Source of the DNA: an uncultured Rhodocyclaceae bacterium
GTDB lineage: Bacteria; Pseudomonadota; Gammaproteobacteria; Burkholderiales; Rhodocyclaceae
Reading direction: 5' to 3'
Assembly (NCBI GenBank): GCA_937892345.1
Contig: CALAGF010000056.1
Coordinates: forward strand, 1 to 5,169
Length of the DNA: 5,169 nucleotides
Part shown: positions 1 through 5,169 of the stretch, piece after piece
Position numbering within the stretch: the stretch's first letter is position 1
How the letters are laid out: the number at the start of each line of letters is the position of its first letter
The notes under the pieces: model-generated
The model's database searches: none
What the model was told of the DNA's origin: nothing
What the model saw: only the letters and a program-made list of their open reading frames with translations
Made by a program: the position numbers and the translations under genes

Positions 1-70
1 CGACGCCGTCATCGCGCAGCGTGGTACAGAAGCTCCAGACACGGGAGACGATGGAAGCGGTTGCGTTCAT
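1..70 (-). CDS. hsdM: HsdM, type I restriction-modification methyltransferase subunit, N-terminal fragment
   Basis: The ATG is at 68-70 and the frame stays open to the left edge, giving 23 codons that begin MNATASIVSRVWSF and end TTLRDDGV. This matches the characteristic start of type I N6-adenine methyltransferase subunits, where a short helix is followed by a W-x-x-C/F ... LRDDG motif in the N-terminal HsdM domain. An AAGG (complement of 77-80) lies 6 nt before the ATG and fits a ribosome binding site. HsdM binds S-adenosylmethionine and, with HsdS, methylates adenine in the target site. The catalytic NPPF/Y motif would lie beyond the window. The gene is last in the visible cluster, 58 nt after the RhuM-Fic gene. 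The assignment rests on a short stretch, but the neighbouring hsdS and hsdR support it strongly. Confidence 0.8.
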   Translation of the reverse strand, partial: MNATASIVSRVWSFCTTLRDDGV

Positions 71-93
71 GAGTTGCCTTGGGTCTTGCGTGG

Positions 94-118
94 ATTGTGC
101 ACACAGCGTGTGCTGAAT
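94..118. repeat. Interrupted inverted repeat between the RhuM-Fic gene and hsdM
   Basis: GCACAC (99-104) and GTGTGC (108-113) are perfect 6-bp arms around a 3-nt loop. After a 2-nt mismatch on each side, three more pairs form (ATT at 94-96 with AAT at 116-118). It lies in the 58-nt gap upstream of hsdM. No T-tract follows in the direction of transcription, so it does not look like an intrinsic terminator. It could be an mRNA hairpin or an operator, or it may have no function. Confidence 0.4.
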
Positions 119-128
119 TGAGGGAGGC

Positions 129-1121
129 TCATCCCCGAATCAAATTCATGATCAGGTGAATCATCAGTTGCTTCTGCGCTGGGTCGCTCTGCGCCACCAG
201 CAGCGCAATTGCCGCCAGCGCATTGTCGTTGATCTTCAACTCGCCATCGGCTTTCAGATGGTGCCGGTTGCGTTGCAGGAACCAGATGAACAGGAAAGCG
301 CCGATACGCTTGTTGCCGTCCGAAAACGGATGGTTCTTGATCACGAAATACAGCAAATGCGCCGCCTGCTCCTCGATGCTCGGGTACAAATACTCACCGC
401 CGAAAGATTGCAGGATATTGCCGAGAATGCCGGCAAAACTGTCGTCCTTCTGGTTGCCGAAGAGTTCCGATGCCTCGCCACGCCCCAGCATGTCATCCTT
501 CAACGTAGCAATCCCGGCCAGCGCCTCGTCCTCACGGATTTCGTAGTGAATCGTCGTCGCAAAATCGCCCAGCGGCAGGCGTTCGCTGTCGAACTGATTG
601 AGCAGCACGAAAGTACGCGCATACCCGGCAATCACATTCACCAGCCCCCGCGCCTCCGGCAAGCTGGCCTGCTCGATCAAGGTTTGCTGGAACAGGCTCA
701 GTGTGCGCTCCAGTTGGCGAATGTTCTCCTGCTGCTGCGTCAGCCGCTGCTGATTCAGCGCGTAACCCTGCACCAGATAATCCTTGAGGATGCGATTGGC
801 CCAAATGCGAAAGCGCGTGCCTTCGGGTGATTTGACGCGGTAGCCGACCGAGATGATGACGTCGAGGCTGTAAACCGTGACCGGTTTGTCGGAAAAAGCA
901 TTATGCAGTTTTTGCATATTGCTTTCTTCAAGCAACTCCCCATCGGAAAAAACACTGCGGATGTGCCGGGAAATCACCGACTGATTCCGCTGGAACAATT
1001 CGACCATCTGAGCCTGCGTCAGCCAGACGGTTTCGTCTTCAAAACGAACCTCAGTGGCAATCGAGCCATCGGCGGTTTGATAAATCGCAATCGGGGTTTG
1101 GGCGCTGGTTTGGGTTTGCAT
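129..1121 (-). CDS. RhuM family protein fused to a Fic/Doc domain
   Basis: 330 aa, ATG start, TGA stop. The N-terminal part (about residues 20-125) is the RhuM/virulence-protein type. It has a helix-turn-helix-like stretch (WLTQAQMVELF then QSVISRHI, residues 33-54) and the family's TVYSLDVIISVGYRVKSPEG segment (82-101). A glutamine-rich likely coiled coil (about 123-154) links it to a Fic/Doc domain with the complete active-site motif HPFSDGNKR at residues 264-272. Fic proteins usually transfer AMP to a protein hydroxyl, while Doc phosphorylates EF-Tu. This motif is a hybrid, with G as in Fic but K where Fic enzymes usually have G, so the reaction cannot be assigned. I saw no clear inhibitory S/T-xxx-E-G/N helix. 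It starts 39 nt after hsdS and is followed by hsdM. GAGG lies about 9 nt upstream of the ATG. RhuM genes beside hsd genes are common. A toxin or regulator role is inferred. Confidence 0.88.
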   Translation of the reverse strand: MQTQTSAQTPIAIYQTADGSIATEVRFEDETVWLTQAQMVELFQRNQSVISRHIRSVFSDGELLEESNMQKLHNAFSDKPVTVYSLDVIISVGYRVKSPEGTRFRIWANRILKDYLVQGYALNQQRLTQQQENIRQLERTLSLFQQTLIEQASLPEARGLVNVIAGYARTFVLLNQFDSERLPLGDFATTIHYEIREDEALAGIATLKDDMLGRGEASELFGNQKDDSFAGILGNILQSFGGEYLYPSIEEQAAHLLYFVIKNHPFSDGNKRIGAFLFIWFLQRNRHHLKADGELKINDNALAAIALLVAQSDPAQKQLMIHLIMNLIRG

Positions 1122-1139
1122 GATCGGCCTCGGCGAATA

Positions 1140-1160
1140 ACTGGATATAACACCAGTATA
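1140..1160 (-). promoter_or_regulatory. Possible promoter -10 and operator-like inverted repeat before the RhuM-Fic gene
   Basis: In the 39-nt gap after hsdS the minus strand reads TATACT (complement of 1155-1160), a 5/6 match to the sigma-70 -10 box. It overlaps an inverted repeat, ACTGG (1140-1144) and CCAGT (1153-1157), with an 8-nt spacer. No convincing -35 box was found at the usual distance. The RhuM-Fic N-terminus contains a helix-turn-helix-like stretch, so self-regulation at this site is conceivable, but that is inference. Confidence 0.25.
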
Positions 1161-2690
1161 TTAGCCGGATTTCCCCCGTTTGGCGGGCTTATTCATGCCA
1201 TTCGACTTCTCGGCGCGGATGCGTTCGAGCAGAGCGCTGGCGGGTTCTTCGTTTTTGTCCTGTTTTTCCAGTTGACCGTGGAAAGCCTTTTTCAGGATGG
1301 ACTGGCGCAGCGCGTCGGCCTGTTGCAGCGCGGTGGCGAGGGTTTGGTCGAGTTGGTCGGCCTCGGAGAGGTTGGATTCGAGTTCTTGCAATATCAGTTC
1401 TTGCTCTGTCAAACCGCAGAACGGCACCACCAGCGCTTGAATCTCTCCAGAATTGATGTTGTTCACACCACTCGTCGACTTTCCCTTGTGCTCGATCTGC
1501 TTTCTCAGCTCGTGAGCCGAAAGCAGTTGCGCTACATACGCGGGCAAAACCAAAGACTGCAAAGGTCTGAGCCTGATCAAGTAGCCAGCGTACAGGTGTG
1601 CGGTGTCCTGTTGGGAAACCAGCGCGCATTTCCCTACGATTGAGACGCTGCCGTTGGAACGAATCATCAACAAATCGCCGGGTGCTAACTGATAAGCAGC
1701 AATCTCCTCCGGGGAAAACTGTGCAAACTTCAAATCCGTGGCATCAACTTTCCCTGAAACGACATTGGGAATGCGCAAAACTCCGACTCCGGCAGTTTCG
1801 TAATCACACTTCTTCGAGGTGCCATAGGCGGGATCGTCAATGAGCGCCCCCAATTTTACCCACCCCCACCCCGCCGGCAGTTCGGGCAATTCGGCGAGTT
1901 CTTCGGGGGTGAGCGGGGGTAAGGGCTTGGGGGGTTTGGGTTTGGGGCCTTGTTGGCCGATGGTTTGCCAGTCGGTGAGTTGTTGCTGGTAGCGGGTCTG
2001 GCGCTCGGTGGCGATGCGTTGTTGCAGGGCGGCGGCGGTTTCGAGCTGGTCGGTGTGGGCGGCGCGCCAGGCGGCGGTGAGCTTGCCCTCGAAGGCGTTT
2101 TTGAGCAGCGACTGGCGATAGACCTTGAGCTGTTCGCGGGCGGTTTTCAGGCTGGCCACGCCCTGATCGAGTTCGGAAAACAGTTCCTCGATCTTGGCGA
2201 CGATGCGGTGTTGTTCGGCGGTTGGTGGGAGCGGAACCGGCATTTTGCTGAATGCGGAACCGGAAATTTCCTTGAACGTCGTGCCAGTCGCTACTGATTC
2301 GGCCAATTGCTTGGCGCTTTTGAAGTAGTAATAAATGTATTCGTTAAATACGCCGTCGGCAGGAACCAAGCTTTTGAAACCTTGGTTAGTCGTCATGCTC
2401 CGACTGCTGATGACCGTGTAGCCAATCGGAGCCCGGGAAGAAAAATGAACGCTGCCGGCGGGCATGGCTGTCGCAGAACTGTTCTGCAAGCCGGACGGGG
2501 TTATGGACTTGGCGCCACGAGCAATGAATTTGTCTGTGTAGCCCGTCAGATCAGAAGGAGAAATCCAAGCAATGTCACCGCCCCAATAACTTGCTTCTTT
2601 GGTGGATGGCGTTCCCCCGGAAACAACTTTCCCAAGCTCGGCAACCGTTGCCCACGCCCAACCCGCCGGCAATTCCCCAATTTCCATCAC
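1161..2690 (-). CDS. hsdS: HsdS, type I restriction-modification specificity subunit
   Basis: 509 aa, full length for a two-domain HsdS, TAA stop. Each half opens with the same motif (LPAGWAW at residues 7-13, LPAGWGW at 271-277), runs through a target-recognition domain, then ends in a helical conserved region closing with related sequences (YRQSLLKNAFEGKL, 191-204; LRQSILKKAFHGQL, 461-474). The second TRD-proximal helix begins near TAEQHRIVAKIEELFSELD (157-175). Each TRD reads one half of a split DNA target, and the helices set the spacing and bind HsdM. A lysine/proline linker (PKPKPPKPLPPL, 249-260) joins the halves. Two adjacent starts are possible, GTG (2690) and ATG (2687). GAGG lies 7 nt before the GTG and 10 nt before the ATG, so either could serve. 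The tail is basic (KPAKRGKSG). The target sequence cannot be predicted from this. Confidence 0.95.
   Translation of the reverse strand: MMEIGELPAGWAWATVAELGKVVSGGTPSTKEASYWGGDIAWISPSDLTGYTDKFIARGAKSITPSGLQNSSATAMPAGSVHFSSRAPIGYTVISSRSMTTNQGFKSLVPADGVFNEYIYYYFKSAKQLAESVATGTTFKEISGSAFSKMPVPLPPTAEQHRIVAKIEELFSELDQGVASLKTAREQLKVYRQSLLKNAFEGKLTAAWRAAHTDQLETAAALQQRIATERQTRYQQQLTDWQTIGQQGPKPKPPKPLPPLTPEELAELPELPAGWGWVKLGALIDDPAYGTSKKCDYETAGVGVLRIPNVVSGKVDATDLKFAQFSPEEIAAYQLAPGDLLMIRSNGSVSIVGKCALVSQQDTAHLYAGYLIRLRPLQSLVLPAYVAQLLSAHELRKQIEHKGKSTSGVNNINSGEIQALVVPFCGLTEQELILQELESNLSEADQLDQTLATALQQADALRQSILKKAFHGQLEKQDKNEEPASALLERIRAEKSNGMNKPAKRGKSG
1905..1947 (+). other. Putative G-quadruplex motif inside hsdS
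   Basis: Six G-runs of at least three occur in 43 nt on the plus strand, the strand opposite the hsdS coding strand: 1905-1909, 1915-1919, 1923-1925, 1929-1934, 1938-1940 and 1944-1947. The loops are 5, 3, 3, 3 and 3 nt. This satisfies the usual G3+N1-7 quadruplex rule with two spare runs. It encodes the proline-rich linker between the two HsdS halves (CCN proline codons). The motif may simply follow from proline and lysine codon choice. Confidence 0.6.
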
Positions 2691-2727
2691 GCCAACGCCT
2701 CATTCCCACGGTGAACCGGAAATTTCA

Positions 2728-3129
2728 TCAAATTTCCCAATCTTCCAGCCGCAGCCCCGGTACGCGGCTGAATTCGGCGGTGTTGTGGGTAATCAGGGTG
2801 GCATCGTGGGCGCGGGCGATGGCGGCGATCAGGAAATCGTTGGGGCCGATTGGTTGGCCTTGGGCGAGCAGGTCGGCGCGAATCTGGCCGTAGTGTTCGG
2901 CGGCGTTATCATCAAATGGCAGGCTGGTCAGTGGGGCGAAGAAGGTGCGCAACGTTTGCAGGTTGGCTTCGCGCCGCTGGCTGCGTTGGGCGCCGTAAAA
3001 CAGTTCGGCCTTGACGACGCTGCACAGTGCGATGCTCGCGGGGTCGTGCTGGCGGAAGTGGGCTATGACTTTGGGCAGGCGTTGATTGAGTAGGTGGATG
3101 CAGACGTTGCTGTCGAGCAGGTAGATCAT
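2728..3129 (-). CDS. vapC: VapC-like PIN-domain toxin (predicted ribonuclease)
   Basis: 133 aa, typical for VapC/FitB-type PIN toxins. The acidic residues of the metal-binding site are visible: D6 in MIYLLDSNVCI, E42 in VVKAELFYG, and D98 in GPNDFLIAAIARAHDATLIT. The family's closing THNTAEFSRVPGLRLEDW (114-131) supplies N116 where other PIN proteins have a fourth acid. VapC enzymes cut specific RNAs, often initiator tRNA or rRNA loops, and arrest growth until neutralised. The substrate here is unknown. The ATG overlaps the antitoxin stop by 4 bp (ATGA), which indicates translational coupling. A GAGGAAAGG purine stretch lies about 11 nt upstream. hsdS starts 37 nt (GTG) or 40 nt (ATG) downstream. 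No truncation is seen and the catalytic set looks intact, so it is probably active. Confidence 0.92.
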   Translation of the reverse strand: MIYLLDSNVCIHLLNQRLPKVIAHFRQHDPASIALCSVVKAELFYGAQRSQRREANLQTLRTFFAPLTSLPFDDNAAEHYGQIRADLLAQGQPIGPNDFLIAAIARAHDATLITHNTAEFSRVPGLRLEDWEI

Positions 3130-3356
3130 TCGAGCGGCAGCCTTTCCTCGGCTTCACCTTGCGGAGCGCGTTCGAGCGGCTCGCCCTGCCAACTGCCGAA
3201 GACGTCAAAATAACCTTCCGGCCAGCCGGCGTTATTGGCGGCTTCGCGTTTGATCAGTTCGGCGAGATAGCGCGATACGCTTAAGCCAGCCTGTTTGGCG
3301 AGCTGATCTGCTTGCCGGGCGACTTCTTCCGGGACGTAGCAATGGAGTTGGGGCAT
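3126..3356 (-). CDS. Ribbon-helix-helix-type antitoxin paired with the VapC-like toxin
   Basis: 76 aa, ATG start with an excellent AAGGAGG 5 nt upstream. The N-terminal half fits a ribbon-helix-helix DNA-binding fold: a short beta strand (PQLHCYVPEE, 2-11), helix A (VARQADQLAKQAG, about 12-24) and helix B (SVSRYLAELIKREA, about 26-39). The C-terminal half (GWPEGYFDVFGSW, then GEPLERAPQGEAEERLPLE) is the acidic, aromatic tail by which antitoxins of this group wrap and block the PIN active site. It would bind the toxin and repress its own promoter as a complex. It comes first in the pair, overlapping the toxin by 4 bp, which is the usual order. It resembles FitA/VapB-type antitoxins, but I cannot choose a subfamily from the sequence alone, so no symbol is given. 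Confidence 0.85.
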   Translation of the reverse strand: MPQLHCYVPEEVARQADQLAKQAGLSVSRYLAELIKREAANNAGWPEGYFDVFGSWQGEPLERAPQGEAEERLPLE

Positions 3357-3361
3357 GGACG

Positions 3362-3393
3362 CCTCCTTGTGTATTTGCTGTATGTGGATTGTA
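3362..3393 (-). promoter_or_regulatory. Strong ribosome binding site and possible -10 box for the toxin-antitoxin pair
   Basis: The 42-nt gap after hsdR contains a perfect Shine-Dalgarno AAGGAGG (complement of 3362-3368), 5 nt from the antitoxin ATG. It also holds TACAAT (complement of 3388-3393), a 5/6 match to a sigma-70 -10 box. No good -35 box lies 16-18 nt upstream. TGTA occurs at 3370, 3379 and 3390 on the plus strand, which could be repeated half-sites for the RHH antitoxin. The ribosome binding site is well supported; the promoter and operator are speculative. Confidence 0.4.
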
Positions 3394-3398
3394 CCGGA

Positions 3399-5135
3399 TC
3401 AGGCAACAAGCGCATCGTTTAGTTCATCCAGCAGCGGGTCCATGCCTTCGCCGAACAGTTGCCACATTTTCCCCAGTCCGCCCTGGGCGTCGAAGGGGCT
3501 GTAGTCGAGGTCGCTGCGGTCGACGTGACAGGAGTGGGCGATGTGGTCGCGGAGCATGCGTAGCCAGTTCATTTGTTCTTCGTTGAATTTGTCGGTGCCG
3601 CCGGCGTGGTGCTGCATGATCCAGGTCTGGAAGTTCTTGCGCACGGTGTCGGCGAACGGGGTGATTTGGGCGTCCAGTCCGCAGACGCGGCGGATCAGGG
3701 CGACCAGCGCGGTCAGTTCCTGTTCCGGCGGGGCGCCATTGTAGCCATCGAGCTGGCTGTAGGCTTGCCAGATGCGCAGCGGGGCGAGTTTGGGTTTGTC
3801 GGCCTTGAGCTTATCGAGCACCTGGCGCACGAGTTTCAGCGTGACTTCGCGCCGCCGCCAGGGTTGGGCGAAGTAGATGGTGAGGGCTTCGATTTCGTCC
3901 CGGTTTGCCGCCAGCCACTCGGCGAATTCGCCGGTCATGGCCTCGGCGTTGGCGGCGCTGTCGGCGCTCCAGCCGGCGTAGGTGACGTGGTCGAGGTTGT
4001 CGTGGTCGATGGTCTGCTCTTTTTCTCGGCGGATGGTGTCGATGAGCTCGATAAGCGGGCCGTTGAGCAGGGCGGCGGCTTCACCGACGAGTTGTTGCTG
4101 GGCCTGGTCGCGCGCGGTGTCGCCGGGGTCGTTGCCGATGGGCAATGCCGTCAGTTCGAGGGCGCGGGCTTCGATGAGGTCGGCGTCGATGGCGTTGAAC
4201 AGGCTGCTGACGAGGTGACTGAGCTCGACCCCGCCGGCCGCTTCACGCAGGCGGCGCTGGTCGTCGGCGTCGAGTTGTTTGTCAAGCCGGGCGAGGCGGC
4301 CGGCGAGGGACGAGACGCTGTCGGCGTCGGTGGCGCCCATCAGGATGCCCATGGCGAGGTCCTTGAGCGGCACGCCGGGTTTGGTGATGAGCGGCTGGCT
4401 GGCGGTCTTGAGCGATTTGGTGACGCCGATGGCGTCGACGATGACGTAGTGGGTCTTGGCGGTTTTGGCGCTGGGGGTGACTTTTTTGAGGTCGTCCATG
4501 TCCAGCGTGCGGGTGCCGCGGCCTTTCATCTGCTCGAAGTAGTTGCGGCTCTTGACGTCGCGCATGAAGAGCAGGCATTCGAGCGGCTTGACGTCGGTGC
4601 CGGTGGCGATCATGTCGACGGTGACGGCAATGCGCGGGTGGTATTCGTTGCGGAACTGGGCGAGGATGGATTTGGGGTCTTCACCACGGTCGACCGTACC
4701 ATCCGGCCATTTTTTGTCTTGCGCGGCGCGGTAGGTGACTTTCTTGCAGAAGGCGTTGCCTTCGCCGAATTCCTCGCGCACGGTGTTGATGATGTCGTCG
4801 GCGCGGTAGGGCTCTTTGTCCCTATAGGAGATGCTGACCAGGGTGGACATCTTGTCCGTCAGTTCCACCGACAAGTTTCTTTGCACGCCCTCCGTCTTGG
4901 TGTAGAGGTCTGTGCGTGTCACGAGGATTGGATCTTTCGTATGGGTGACAAATGAGCCGTAGTACTGTGTCGGTGTGACCAGCACATTGCCCACCGGCGT
5001 ACCGATGATGGTGCTTGTGCGGCCCGTCACGGTCACCTCTGGACTGCCGACCGGCTTGCCGTTGCGGCTTTGTTCGAGCACGCCGCAGGGGGTGTTGTCG
5101 GCCTGGCCGAAGACGTAGGCGATGCGCTCGGGGGC
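3399..5135 (-). CDS. hsdR: HsdR, type I restriction endonuclease motor subunit, C-terminal part (5' end missing and probably chimeric)
   Basis: Residues are numbered from a GTG at 5081, which is not the real start because the frame continues upstream to the adapter. Convincing HsdR begins at about A94 (4802): DDIINTVREEFGEGNAFCKK, then motif V (IAVTVDMIATGTDVKPL, 151-167) and motif VI (QMKGRGTR, 184-191) of the second helicase domain. It closes with an EcoEI-type HsdR C-terminal region (about 400-555) that contains NWLRMLRDHIAHS and ends GLGKMWQLFGEGMDPLLDELNDALVA across the last residues. HsdR pumps DNA by ATP hydrolysis and cuts at a distance. The N-terminal nuclease domain, Walker A, DEAD box and motif IV are all absent, and the segment before 4803 does not look like HsdR (see the separate entry). 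The part from 4802 down to the TGA at 3399 is solid; the upstream part should not be treated as HsdR. Confidence 0.85.
   Translation of the reverse strand, partial: APERIAYVFGQADNTPCGVLEQSRNGKPVGSPEVTVTGRTSTIIGTPVGNVLVTPTQYYGSFVTHTKDPILVTRTDLYTKTEGVQRNLSVELTDKMSTLVSISYRDKEPYRADDIINTVREEFGEGNAFCKKVTYRAAQDKKWPDGTVDRGEDPKSILAQFRNEYHPRIAVTVDMIATGTDVKPLECLLFMRDVKSRNYFEQMKGRGTRTLDMDDLKKVTPSAKTAKTHYVIVDAIGVTKSLKTASQPLITKPGVPLKDLAMGILMGATDADSVSSLAGRLARLDKQLDADDQRRLREAAGGVELSHLVSSLFNAIDADLIEARALELTALPIGNDPGDTARDQAQQQLVGEAAALLNGPLIELIDTIRREKEQTIDHDNLDHVTYAGWSADSAANAEAMTGEFAEWLAANRDEIEALTIYFAQPWRRREVTLKLVRQVLDKLKADKPKLAPLRIWQAYSQLDGYNGAPPEQELTALVALIRRVCGLDAQITPFADTVRKNFQTWIMQHHAGGTDKFNEEQMNWLRMLRDHIAHSCHVDRSDLDYSPFDAQGGLGKMWQLFGEGMDPLLDELNDALVA
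4803..5135 (-). other. Segment foreign to HsdR, Wzz/chain-length-determinant-like, probable assembly chimera
   Basis: This stretch is in frame with hsdR but lacks the expected motif IV sequence (K-T-L-I-F-A-K-like) that precedes ADDII in this HsdR family. Instead it reads TPVGNVLVTPTQYYG, then DPILVTRTDLY, then STLVSISYRDKEPYRADDI. That order of a TP-x-G-x-x-x-VTPT strand, a middle strand, and an I-S-Y-x-D-x-x-P-x-R-A-x-D-I/V-x-N motif matches the periplasmic Wzz domain of Bacteroidales polysaccharide-export tyrosine kinases as I remember it. Residues further upstream (5013-5135) match nothing I recognise. The other two minus-strand frames give no HsdR either. Local GC (about 50-55% in 4861-4980) is a little below the adjacent hsdR. 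The segment ends directly at sequencing adapter, which makes an artefact likely. Confidence 0.6.
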
Positions 5136-5168
5136 AGATCGGAAGAGCGTCGTGTAGGGAAAGAGTGT
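5136..5168. other. Illumina sequencing adapter (untrimmed)
   Basis: The 33 nt from 5136 begin AGATCGGAAGAGCGTCGTG and end AAAGAGTGT. This is the reverse complement of the Illumina TruSeq read-1 adapter, exact over the full length as I know it. Read on the minus strand it translates in frame with hsdR as TLFPYTTLFRS, a peptide known as an adapter-contamination signature. The last base (C, 5169) differs from the single-index TruSeq continuation and would fit the first base of an i5 index in a dual-index library. This is not genomic sequence. Confidence 0.97.
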
Positions 5169-5169
5169 C

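Noticed and set aside
94..118. Intrinsic terminator between the RhuM-Fic gene and hsdM
   Set aside because: No T-tract follows the stem in the direction of transcription, and hsdM begins shortly after on the same strand.
156..830. 224-aa plus-strand open frame, with another at 903-1643
   Set aside because: Both are antisense to well-supported genes (RhuM-Fic and hsdS) and lack ribosome binding sites and family motifs.
3573..4955. 460-aa open frame on the plus strand
   Set aside because: It lies wholly antisense to hsdR, is dominated by G, V, A, D and E as expected from the reverse of GC-rich codons, and shows no recognisable domain.
5079..5081. GTG as the real start of hsdR
   Set aside because: The frame remains open upstream to the adapter, and the protein would lack all N-terminal HsdR domains. 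It is only the first start-like codon in a truncated, probably chimeric frame.
4803..5135. A simple frameshift hiding HsdR motif IV and the DEAD-box region
   Set aside because: Just upstream of the junction the other two minus-strand frames show either a stop codon (TAG) or a sequence with no HsdR resemblance, so a frame change would not restore the family sequence.
1..5169. CRISPR array, tRNA, rRNA, insertion sequence or prophage genes
   Set aside because: I saw no regularly spaced repeats, no tRNA-like cloverleaf, and no transposase, integrase or terminal inverted repeats. The minus-strand hsd cluster with its accessory genes accounts for almost the whole genomic part.

Overview
This is an accessory, defence-type locus, read entirely from the minus strand (right to left). 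GC is roughly 55-60%, and the proteins most resemble families common in Proteobacteria. I cannot name a genus. The right end finishes in an Illumina sequencing adapter, so the window is one end of a short-read assembly, probably metagenomic, and that end should not be taken at face value.

In transcription order: (1) hsdR, the motor/nuclease subunit of a type I restriction-modification system, has an authentic C-terminal half from about 4802 down to 3399. (2) A small RHH-type antitoxin (3126-3356) and a VapC-like PIN toxin (2728-3129) overlap by 4 bp and have their own strong ribosome binding site. (3) hsdS (1161-2690) is the complete two-domain DNA-specificity subunit. (4) A RhuM-Fic/Doc protein (129-1121) has an N-terminal helix-turn-helix-like RhuM region and an intact HPFSDGNKR motif. 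(5) The first codons of hsdM, the methyltransferase subunit, occupy 1-70 and run off the left edge.

HsdS and HsdM would form the sequence-specific methyltransferase, and HsdR would add translocation and cleavage. The toxin-antitoxin pair and the RhuM-Fic protein sit inside the cluster and may stabilise it or act as a second response when restriction fails. That role is inferred from position. RhuM or Fic genes beside hsd genes are a recurring arrangement, so I do not claim a wholly new system.

The right end is the most unusual part. From 5136 to 5168 the sequence is the Illumina adapter, which translates in frame with hsdR as TLFPYTTLFRS. From about 4803 to 5135 the frame stays open but does not look like HsdR: motif IV, expected just before the ADDII segment, is missing. 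The stretch instead resembles a Bacteroidales-type Wzz/chain-length-determinant periplasmic domain. The simplest reading is a chimeric join near 4779-4802 followed by untrimmed adapter, so the 5' part of hsdR is not present here.

Within hsdS, the two target-recognition regions are lower in GC than the central conserved region, and the central linker carries six consecutive G-runs on the plus strand (1905-1947).
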